In this document: piece by piece, positions 57,781 to 64,000 of the stretch
Numbering within the stretch: position 1 is the first letter of the stretch
Layout: every line of letters begins with the position of its first letter
NCBI GenBank assembly: GCA_017468365.1
Contig: JAFUIS010000005.1
Location: 1-64,000, forward strand
Reading direction: 5' to 3'
Origin: Oscillospiraceae bacterium
GTDB taxonomy: Bacteria > Bacillota > Clostridia > Oscillospirales > Ruminococcaceae
DNA: 64,000 nucleotides
Program-made: the position numbers and the translations under genes
Notes under the pieces: model-generated
Databases searched by the model: none
Told to the model about the DNA's origin: nothing
Seen by the model: only the letters and a program-made list of their open reading frames with translations

Positions 57781-58800
57781 TTGAAAGAGCAGCTTGAACA
57801 GATCCGCCTTGAAGCGAAAAAAGCTCTTGAACTTTGTGAAGATCCCAAAGCTCTTGAAGAACTTCGAATCCGCTATCTTGGCAAAAAAGGCGAACTTACC
57901 GCCATTCTTAAACAGATGGGTTCTCTTTCCGCAGAAGAACGTCCTGTAATCGGCCAGCTTGCAAACCAGGTCCGCGCCGAAATCGAAAACGACATTACCG
58001 AGGCCGCTGAAAAGATCCATCAGCACCTTCTCGAGAAAAAACTCGCTTCCGAAACCATCGACGTAACCCTTCCCGGAACTGCTTGCCCCACCGGTAAGGA
58101 GCACCCCCTCAACATCGTTCTCAACGAAGTTGAAGATATCTTCCTCGGCATGGGCTTTTCCATTGCCGAAGGTCCCGAAGTTGAAACCGACTATTATAAC
58201 TTTGAGGCACTCAACCTTCCGAAAGATCATCCTGCAAGAGATACTCAGGATACTTTCTATATCACCGAAAACGTCCTTCTCCGTACCCAGACCTCTCCCG
58301 TACAGGTCCGCGTAATGGAAAAACAGCAGCCTCCTATCCGCATCATCGCACCCGGAAGAGTTTACCGCAGCGACGCCGTTGACGCCACCCACTCTCCTCT
58401 TTTCCACCAGATAGAGGGACTTGTTGTTGACAAAGGCATCACCATGGCTGACCTTAAAGGCACCCTTGAAATCTTCATCAAACGTCTTTACGGCGAAGAT
58501 TCCGTTGTTCGTTTCCGTCCGCACCACTTCCCCTTCACCGAACCCTCTGCCGAAATGGATATCCAGTGCTTCAACTGCCACGGCGAAGGCTGCCCGATGT
58601 GCAAAAACGAAGGCTGGATCGAAATTCTCGGCTGCGGCATGGTACACCCCAAAGTTCTTTCCAACTGCAACATTGACCCCGAAGAATACAGCGGCTTTGC
58701 TTTCGGTATCGGACTTGAACGTATCGTTATGAGAAGATTTGCCATCAACGACCTTCGTCTTCTTTATGAAAACGACCTTCGTTTCCTCGACCAGTTTTAA
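57781..58800 (+). CDS. pheS: Phenylalanyl-tRNA synthetase alpha subunit
   Basis: A 339-residue class II synthetase subunit. It has an N-terminal coiled-coil arm (1-90; [20 protein letters not shown]), motif 1 near [20 protein letters not shown], motif 2 [20 protein letters not shown] and motif 3 [14 protein letters not shown]. The start is a TTG with TGGAG about 11 bases upstream. It is controlled by the T-box upstream. Confidence 0.98.
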   Translation: MKEQLEQIRLEAKKALELCEDPKALEELRIRYLGKKGELTAILKQMGSLSAEERPVIGQLANQVRAEIENDITEAAEKIHQHLLEKKLASETIDVTLPGTACPTGKEHPLNIVLNEVEDIFLGMGFSIAEGPEVETDYYNFEALNLPKDHPARDTQDTFYITENVLLRTQTSPVQVRVMEKQQPPIRIIAPGRVYRSDAVDATHSPLFHQIEGLVVDKGITMADLKGTLEIFIKRLYGEDSVVRFRPHHFPFTEPSAEMDIQCFNCHGEGCPMCKNEGWIEILGCGMVHPKVLSNCNIDPEEYSGFAFGIGLERIVMRRFAINDLRLLYENDLRFLDQF

Positions 58801-58816
58801 TTGAGGAGGGCTCAGA

Positions 58817-59212
58817 ATGACCAGCAGAAAAGAACTTTCCGAGCTTACTCTCCGCTTTCAGGCAAGAACCCTTAACATTTACCGCAAGCTTTTCTTTGAC
58901 CTTCAGGAACGCGAATATTCCGTGGAACTTCGCGACAGAGCCGCAAAGCTTGCAAAAGCGATCAAGGACGAGGATTATTCCGAAGCAAAAAGCCAGGCTG
59001 ACAACATCACCTATCTTTTCAAACTTTGCTTTCAGGCAAACCTTATCCTTCCCACCGTTTACCAGGGACTTGCCGTTGACGGACTTACCCTTTCCGCAAC
59101 TATTGACGAAGCAATAAACGGCGAGATTGGTCCCGACCCGGAACCCGAAATTATTCCTGTTGAAGAAATCCCCGCGGCTGTAAGAAAATACATCCCCGGC
59201 GGTGAAAAATGA
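58817..59212 (+). CDS. Unknown small protein encoded between pheS and pheT
   Basis: A 131-residue protein, largely helical and charged: LRFQARTLNIYRKLFFDLQE, then LAKAIKDEDYSEAKSQADNI, with a proline- and glutamate-rich tail (GPDPEPEIIPVEEIPAAV). No domain is recognised. It begins 16 bases after pheS (GGAGG upstream) and ends 51 bases before pheT, so it is made together with the synthetase under T-box control. Most bacteria have pheS and pheT directly adjacent, which makes the insertion unusual. Codon use does not differ visibly from its neighbours. Confidence 0.82.
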   Translation: MTSRKELSELTLRFQARTLNIYRKLFFDLQEREYSVELRDRAAKLAKAIKDEDYSEAKSQADNITYLFKLCFQANLILPTVYQGLAVDGLTLSATIDEAINGEIGPDPEPEIIPVEEIPAAVRKYIPGGEK

Positions 59213-59263
59213 TTTTTGAATTTCCTGCAAAGGAAACCCACTAAATGTAAAGAAGGTTAGACA

Positions 59264-61645
59264 ATGGATTTATCTCTCAGATGGCTCGCCGATTACGTTG
59301 AGACCGGTGTTACCCCCAAACAGTTCTGCGACGCCATGACCATGTCCGGTTCCAAAGTTGAATGTTTCAACGAGGAAGCCGATTATATTTCCAACGTTGT
59401 TGTTGGTAAGATTCTTAAAATTGAAAAGCACCCCGACGCGGACAAACTTCAGATCTGCCAGATCGATATCGGCCGCGAAGAACCCATTCAGATCGTAACC
59501 GCCGCACAGAACGTTTACGAAGGAATGATGGTTCCCGCAGCACTTGACAACTCCACCCTTGCGGGCGGCGTTAAAATCAAAAAAGGCAAACTCCGCGGCG
59601 TTCCCTCCAACGGAATGATGTGCTCCGTTGCCGAACTCGGCGTTACCGTTCACGATTTCCCCTATGCCATCGAAGACGGCATTATGGATATCAAAGAAGA
59701 CTGCAAACCCGGCGACGATATCAGAACCGCTCTCGGCCTTAACGATACCACCGTTGAGTTCGAAATCACTTCCAACCGCCCGGACTGCCTTTCCGTTCTC
59801 GGACTTGCAAGAGAAGCCGCCGCAACTTTTGGCAAAGAGCTTCATATGCCCGAAGTAAAAATTGAAAACGAGACCGGCGACATCAACGAACTTCTTTCCG
59901 TTGAGGTTAAAAACCCCACTCTTTGCCGCCGTTACGTTGCAAGAATGATCAAAAACATCAAAGTCGCTCCCTCTCCCAGATGGATGAGAGAAAGACTTCG
60001 CGCCAGCGGCGTCCGCCCCATCAACAACCTTGTTGACATCACCAACTTCGTAATGCTTGAATACGGTCAGCCCATGCACGCATTCGACTATAAATATCTT
60101 GCAGGCAACAAGATCGTTGTTCGCAACGCAGAAGAGGGCGAAAGCATCATGACCCTTGACGGCGTTGAAAGAAAGCTTTCTCCCGAAATGCTCTGCATCT
60201 GCGACGCCGAAAAACCTTCCTGCGTGGCAGGCGTTATGGGCGGCGAATACAGCGGAATCCAGGACGACACCAACACCGTTGTTTTCGAATCCGCTTCTTT
60301 CCTCGGTTCTTCCGTAAGAACCACCGCAAAAAAACTTGGCATGAGAACCGAATCTTCCGGCCGTTTTGAAAAGAACCTCGATTCCAGAATGTGCATCGAC
60401 GCAGTCAACCGCGCATGCCAGCTTGTTGAAATGCTCGGCGCAGGCGAAGTTGTCGGCGGATATATCGACATCGACAACGAAGGCGACGAACCTTACACTA
60501 TCGAATTCTGCCCCGACTGGATCAACAAATTCCTCGGAATTGAGCTTGAAGCAGAAAAAATGGTCGAGATCCTTGAAAAAATCGGCTATAAAGTTGAAGG
60601 CAACGTCATCACTGTTCCTTCCTTCCGCTGCGGCGACACCCGCCACAAAGCAGACATTGCCGAAGAAATCGCCCGTTTCTACGGCTATGACGTAATTCCG
60701 AACACCGCTGTTCAGGGTGCTTCCCAGGGTGCTCTTACCCTTCGTCAGCAGTTCGAGAAAAAACTTTCCCGCCTTCTCATGGCAAACGGCTGCTATGAAG
60801 TTCAGACCTATTCTTTCATCAGCCCCAAATATTACGATAAAATCGGTCTTGCGGAAGATTCCGAACTTCGCAGAAGCGTTGTTATCACCAACCCTCTCGG
60901 CGAAGATACTTCCGTTATGAGAACCACCTGCGTTCCTTCCATGCTTGAAGTTATTGCGAGAAACTATAACAACCGCAACGTTGCAGGACGTTTCTTTGAA
61001 CTCGGCACCGTATATCTCCCCAAAGAGTCCGCTGACATTCTTCCGGAAGAAAGGGGCGTTGCAGTAATCGGTTCCTACGGCGAAAAAGAAGACTTCTTCG
61101 CACTCAAAGGAATCCTTCTCGAAGCACTCGACAAGCTCGGTGTTTACGGCGTTGAATTCACCGCAAACAAAGAGAACCCCACTTTCCACCGCGGAAGATG
61201 CGCAGACATCTCCATCGGTGAAAAGAAAATCGGTGAAATCGGCGAAATCGCTCCCGCTGTTCTTGAAAACTACGGCATCGGCACCCGCGCTTACGTAGCA
61301 ACTCTTGACATTGCCGACATCTTCGACGCAAGAATCGTTGAGAAAAAATTCAAACCCACCCCCAAATTCCCCGCTTCCACCCGTGACCTTGCTATCATCT
61401 GCGACGATGAACTTCCCGCAGCAGCACTTGAAAAAGCAATCCGCCAGGGCGCAGGCAAACTTCTTGAAAAAGTTGAGCTCTTTGACGTTTACAAAGGCTC
61501 TTCCATTGCCGAAGGCAAAAAGAGCGTTGCTTATACCATGACTCTTCGTGCCGCAGACCGCACTCTTACCGTTGAGGAATGCGACAGAGCAGTAAACAAA
61601 GTTCTTAAAGAACTTGCAAACATCGGCGCAGAACTCAGAAGCTGA
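59264..61645 (+). CDS. pheT: Phenylalanyl-tRNA synthetase beta subunit
   Basis: A full-length 793-residue subunit: N-terminal tRNA-binding EMAP-like domain (about 40-150; VVGKILKIEKHPDADKLQIC), B3/B4 editing domain (about 205-380; RPINNLVDITNFVMLEYGQP), B5 domain (about 400-475), catalytic-like core and the C-terminal ferredoxin-fold anticodon-binding domain (about 700-793; PKFPASTRDLAIICDDELPA). It forms the alpha2-beta2 enzyme with PheS and corrects Tyr-tRNA-Phe. Confidence 0.98.
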   Translation: MDLSLRWLADYVETGVTPKQFCDAMTMSGSKVECFNEEADYISNVVVGKILKIEKHPDADKLQICQIDIGREEPIQIVTAAQNVYEGMMVPAALDNSTLAGGVKIKKGKLRGVPSNGMMCSVAELGVTVHDFPYAIEDGIMDIKEDCKPGDDIRTALGLNDTTVEFEITSNRPDCLSVLGLAREAAATFGKELHMPEVKIENETGDINELLSVEVKNPTLCRRYVARMIKNIKVAPSPRWMRERLRASGVRPINNLVDITNFVMLEYGQPMHAFDYKYLAGNKIVVRNAEEGESIMTLDGVERKLSPEMLCICDAEKPSCVAGVMGGEYSGIQDDTNTVVFESASFLGSSVRTTAKKLGMRTESSGRFEKNLDSRMCIDAVNRACQLVEMLGAGEVVGGYIDIDNEGDEPYTIEFCPDWINKFLGIELEAEKMVEILEKIGYKVEGNVITVPSFRCGDTRHKADIAEEIARFYGYDVIPNTAVQGASQGALTLRQQFEKKLSRLLMANGCYEVQTYSFISPKYYDKIGLAEDSELRRSVVITNPLGEDTSVMRTTCVPSMLEVIARNYNNRNVAGRFFELGTVYLPKESADILPEERGVAVIGSYGEKEDFFALKGILLEALDKLGVYGVEFTANKENPTFHRGRCADISIGEKKIGEIGEIAPAVLENYGIGTRAYVATLDIADIFDARIVEKKFKPTPKFPASTRDLAIICDDELPAAALEKAIRQGAGKLLEKVELFDVYKGSSIAEGKKSVAYTMTLRAADRTLTVEECDRAVNKVLKELANIGAELRS

Positions 61646-61650
61646 TAAAC

Positions 61651-61679
61651 AAAAGGCGGAGCTTTGCTCCGCCTTTTTT
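61651..61679 (+). terminator. Terminator of the pheST operon
   Basis: Stem AAGGCGGAGC / GCTCCGCCTT with TTT loop and T run. Confidence 0.92.
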
Positions 61680-61699
61680 GCATGAAAGGAGATATCATT

Positions 61700-62212
61700 A
61701 TGGAAGCTATGGAAAATCTTCTTACCAGAAGAAGCTGCAGAAACTATACCGAAAAACAGGTTCCGGATGAACTTCTTGACAAAATTCTTGAAGCGGGAAC
61801 TTTTGCCGCCAGCGGAATGAACCGCCAGAGCACCTATCTTGTTGCTGTGCGCGACAAAAAGACCCGCGACCTTCTTTCAAAAATCAATGCGGAAGTCATG
61901 AACGGTCAGAATGATCCTTTTTACGGCGCGCCCTGCGTTGTTGTCGTTCTTGCCGCTCCGGACCCCACTTATCTTGAGGACGGAAGCCTTGTTATGGGAA
62001 ACCTTATGAATGCGGCTCATGCTCTCGGTCTTGGTTCCTGCTGGATCCACAGAGCAAAACAGACTTTTGAAACCGCCGCAGGAAAAGAACTTCTTGCAAA
62101 ATGGGACCTTCCGGAAAACCTTGTCGGAATCGGAAACTGCATTCTTGGTTTTGAAGCGGAATCCCCTGCTGAAAAGCCCAGAAAAGAAGGAAGAATCGTT
62201 AAAGTCGATTAA
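61700..62212 (+). CDS. Nitroreductase-family FMN protein
   Basis: A 170-residue single-domain nitroreductase. MENLLTRRSCRNYTEKQVPD gives the RRSxRxY FMN-phosphate motif, TFAASGMNRQSTYLVAV the PSxxNxQ-like loop, and LGLGSCWIHRAKQTFE and the FMN-binding LVGIGNCILGFEAE region close the fold. The true start is ATG 61700, 8 bases after AAAGGAG; an earlier in-frame start at 61664 lies in the pheT terminator. Substrate unknown; members reduce nitro or quinone compounds or act as flavin reductases. Whether it has its own promoter is unclear, as only the pheT terminator lies upstream. Confidence 0.9.
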   Translation: MEAMENLLTRRSCRNYTEKQVPDELLDKILEAGTFAASGMNRQSTYLVAVRDKKTRDLLSKINAEVMNGQNDPFYGAPCVVVVLAAPDPTYLEDGSLVMGNLMNAAHALGLGSCWIHRAKQTFETAAGKELLAKWDLPENLVGIGNCILGFEAESPAEKPRKEGRIVKVD

Positions 62213-62216
62213 GATC

Positions 62217-62235
62217 GGGCGGATAATACCCGTCC
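62217..62235. repeat. Small hairpin element followed by CCCTAC
   Basis: GGGCGG ATAATAC CCGTCC followed by CTACGG. It resembles the element at 12770 in layout and position (spacer directly after a gene), and is not a terminator itself. Confidence 0.45.
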
Positions 62236-62257
62236 CTACGGTTTTATTGAAAATAAA

Positions 62258-62288
62258 AAGAGCCCTGCCGACCGGCAGGGCTTTTTTG
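62258..62288. terminator. Bidirectional terminator between the nitroreductase and amidohydrolase genes
   Basis: Stem AGCCCTGCCG / CGGCAGGGCT with AC loop, A run before and T run after. Confidence 0.92.
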
Positions 62289-62290
62289 CT

Positions 62291-63838
62291 TTATTTTTTG
62301 AAAACGCCGCGTACGACCTGTTTTATGGGGTTTTCGGAAAGGGGGCGATAGGCTTTTCCGCCGAGGAAAAGTCTTTCGACTTTAAGAGTGCCGAGTTTTT
62401 CGGTTTCGGTTTCATACGGATTTGCGGAAAGGATGACCATATCTGCGAATTTTCCCACCTCAAGAGTGCCGCGTTCTTTTTCGTCAAAGGTCTGCCAATA
62501 TCCGTTTGCGGTGCACATGCGAAGGGCTTCCCGGACGGAAAGGGATTCCGCGCCGTTGTTGCAGGCTTTATAGAGCCAGTTTATGGGATCCGGGTCGGTG
62601 CAGGGACCGTCGGAACCGACGCTCATTTTTATGTTATGGTCGGCATAGGTGCGGAAAGGATTGAGCTTTTTGGCGCGGCTTCCGAGAATTCGTTCAAGGT
62701 AATCATTGGGTTCCTGGGGCCAGTCGATAAAGGCGCTTTGCACCGCAAGACCGATTTTATATTCTTCGCAGATGCGGATACCTTCTTCGGTGGGAAGGCA
62801 TGCATGGATTATGGTGTGGCGGTGGTCTTCGCGGGGAAAATCATCAAGGGCTGCTTTGAGCGCTTTTGTTGCCTGGTCAAAGGCGGCGTCGCCTATGGCG
62901 TGCATTTCTATCTGAAGTCCGGCGCGGTTGGCTTCCTTACAGAAATCCGCGACCTTTTCGTCGGAATAATAAAGGACGCCTTTGTTTTCGGTGCCTTCAT
63001 AAGGTTCGAGCATTGCGGCATCTTCGGAACCGAAGCAGCCGTCAAGAGCCGTTGCAAAACAGCCGCCGATTCGCGGAAGACCGCGGCGCTTTACCTTTTT
63101 TACGTCCATGGTCTGGAAGAAAACGCGGAGCTGAAGTCCGTTGTTAAGGCCTTTTCCAAACCAGTTTTCCATATCGACGTCCATATCAAGAGGAAAACCG
63201 ACGCCGCTTACGGTATGTATCATTCCGATTCCGCGGGAAGCCATATGGTCGGCAGCATTCTGCATATTTTTGAGAAGCTTGGGAATCGAAACGGAGTTGG
63301 TGACGTAATCGGAAACCGCAAAGAATGCTTCCTGGTTCATTTCGCCGCTTTCGGGATGAAATCCGCGAAGATCCTGCGCTTTTTCGCGCACAAGTTCAAG
63401 AAGCTTCGTGTTGATAACGCAGGTGTGTCCGTCATATTTGACCATAAAAAGCGGTCTTTCGGGGCAGACTTCGTCAAGCTGTTCGCGGGTGACAAAATGT
63501 TTTTCCTCAACGGAATGGGGCGAAGCGCCGAAAGCAATTACAAGTTTATCTTCGCATTTTTTGACAAACTCCCGAAGCATTTCGAGAATCTCTCCGTTGC
63601 TTTTTGCATCGGCAACGTTGAGACCCGCAAGAAAAGTGGCATAGCTTGCAAAATGGATATGGCTGTCGGTAAAAGACGGAATGAGCGCCCTTTCGCCCAG
63701 TTCGATCTTTGTTGCGGCGGCATATTTTTCCGGCAGTTCATCGCCGGTGAAAACGATTTTTCCGCCGTCCTCAACAAGATAGCGGACCACCTCGTCCTTT
63801 TCGTTACAGGTCAAAACAGCGCCTTCATAAACTTTCAT
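62291..63838 (-). CDS. YtcJ-like amidohydrolase
   Basis: A 515-residue metal-dependent amidohydrolase. The metal-binding HxH is in IPSFTDSHIHFASYATFL near residue 68; further ligands are in MHAIGDAAFDQA and HTIIHACLPTEEG, and DPDPINWLYKACNNGAESLS with ADMVILSANPYETE near the C-terminus are typical of the YtcJ/LAF3 group (amidohydro_3), which has no established physiological substrate. The start is ATG 63838 (GGGGTG upstream); the frame is open 38 codons further into the promoter. Confidence 0.88.
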   Translation of the reverse strand: MKVYEGAVLTCNEKDEVVRYLVEDGGKIVFTGDELPEKYAAATKIELGERALIPSFTDSHIHFASYATFLAGLNVADAKSNGEILEMLREFVKKCEDKLVIAFGASPHSVEEKHFVTREQLDEVCPERPLFMVKYDGHTCVINTKLLELVREKAQDLRGFHPESGEMNQEAFFAVSDYVTNSVSIPKLLKNMQNAADHMASRGIGMIHTVSGVGFPLDMDVDMENWFGKGLNNGLQLRVFFQTMDVKKVKRRGLPRIGGCFATALDGCFGSEDAAMLEPYEGTENKGVLYYSDEKVADFCKEANRAGLQIEMHAIGDAAFDQATKALKAALDDFPREDHRHTIIHACLPTEEGIRICEEYKIGLAVQSAFIDWPQEPNDYLERILGSRAKKLNPFRTYADHNIKMSVGSDGPCTDPDPINWLYKACNNGAESLSVREALRMCTANGYWQTFDEKERGTLEVGKFADMVILSANPYETETEKLGTLKVERLFLGGKAYRPLSENPIKQVVRGVFKK

Positions 63839-63871
63839 TTTCTGCACCCCGTTTCTTGTTTTTATGATTTG

Positions 63872-63900
63872 ATTATAATTCAGTTTTAAATAAAAAACAA
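63872..63900 (-). promoter_or_regulatory. Promoter of the amidohydrolase gene
   Basis: Minus-strand TTGTTT, 17-base spacer, TATAAT. The -35 lies in the T run of the preceding terminator. Confidence 0.5.
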
Positions 63901-63930
63901 CCTTCCCGAAAAAATTCGGGAAGGTTTGTT
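63897..63930 (-). terminator. Terminator of the gene running off the right edge
   Basis: Stem AACCTTCCCGAA / TTCGGGAAGGTT with AAAA loop; on the minus strand TTGTTTTTT follows. Confidence 0.85.
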
Positions 63931-63939
63931 TTATATAAT

Positions 63940-64000
63940 TCATCTGGTCCAATCAGCAAAAAGATAGATTTCTCCGCCTTTTTCCATAAAGGCTTTGAGC
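63940..64000 (-). CDS. C-terminal end of an unidentified protein (partial)
   Basis: The reverse strand encodes the last 20 residues of a gene that starts outside the window, ending LKAFMEKGGEIYLFADWTR and a TGA at 63940. The terminator at 63897 supports a real gene end. Too short to assign. Confidence 0.55.
   Translation of the reverse strand, partial: LKAFMEKGGEIYLFADWTR

Noticed and set aside
57358-58647. 429-codon minus-strand frame over the T-box and pheS
   Set aside because: It covers a structured RNA leader and a certain synthetase gene, and has no ribosome site.
59270-61189. 639-codon antisense frame over pheT
   Set aside because: Shadow; pheT is full-length with all domains.

Overview
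The window reads as chromosomal DNA of a low-to-medium GC Firmicute of class Clostridia, probably an uncultured gut member of the Oscillospirales or a neighbouring order (inference). The signs are a T-box leader on pheS, bL31 with zinc cysteines, a GTP-type PEP carboxykinase, group II ECF vitamin transporters, DUF1846, DUF1667 and DUF2284 genes, frequent TTG starts behind strong GGAGG sites, and compact intergenic gaps with textbook -35/-10 promoters and hairpin terminators. There is no rRNA, no CRISPR array and no intact insertion sequence. One tRNA gene, tRNA-Val(GAC), is present.

Layout. 1-5 kb: end of a YifB/ComM-type ATPase, an iron-sulfur-type flavoprotein, a phosphohexomutase, rpmE, an IMPACT-family protein and a YfcE-type phosphodiesterase. 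5-9.7 kb: a nucleotidyltransferase and a YgeW-like knotted transcarbamylase, divergent from a DUF1538 membrane protein followed by two P-II-like genes. 9.7-16.9 kb: pckG, tsaD, a 55-residue small gene, an exonuclease III, DUF1846, a lipoprotein and an orphan ECF S component. 17.4-20.9 kb: the glycolytic cluster pgk-tpiA-gpmI. 20.9-26.9 kb: a minus-strand operon of cysteine desulfurase, thiI and an extraordinary 1182-residue protein that joins a CinA-like cytoplasmic half, one membrane span, a class B sortase, a bacterial Ig-like domain and a SpoIID domain. 27-29.2 kb: a sigma/anti-sigma pair and a YczE-type membrane protein. 29.5-32.6 kb: a three-gene GlpA-like/FAD oxidoreductase/DUF1667 operon. 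32.6-33.6 kb: a small AT-rich cassette (membrane protein with an Ada-like zinc domain, divergent XRE regulator, two operator-like palindromes) bounded by two identical 34-bp terminator repeats. 33.7-38.7 kb: an MtnA-like isomerase, an HtrA protease, and a two-component pair. 38.9-43.5 kb: ychF and a FolT-like S component, then rpsO-pnp with structured leaders. 44.7-54.1 kb: one long minus-strand operon ruvC-ruvA-ruvB-glmM-methyltransferase-GNAT-ecfA1-ecfA2-ecfT-truA-ribF. 54.2-57.3 kb: DUF2284, tRNA-Val with a partial copy of its 3' end, a lipoprotein and nnr. 57.4-61.6 kb: T-box, pheS, a small unknown gene, pheT. 61.7-64 kb: nitroreductase, amidohydrolase and the tail of an unknown gene.

How it fits together. 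The EcfA1-EcfA2-EcfT module in the ruv operon is the likely shared motor for the two orphan S components at 16.4 and 40.1 kb. Cysteine desulfurase supplies sulfur to ThiI for s4U in tRNA, so the surface fusion protein sits in a tRNA-thiolation operon for no obvious reason. The RR-HK-HtrA order resembles envelope-stress modules. The best candidates for undescribed biology are the CinA-sortase-SpoIID fusion, the DUF1538/two-P-II-like operon, the terminator-flanked XRE cassette, and two lipoprotein genes whose ribosome binding sites are built into the terminator hairpin of the preceding gene.
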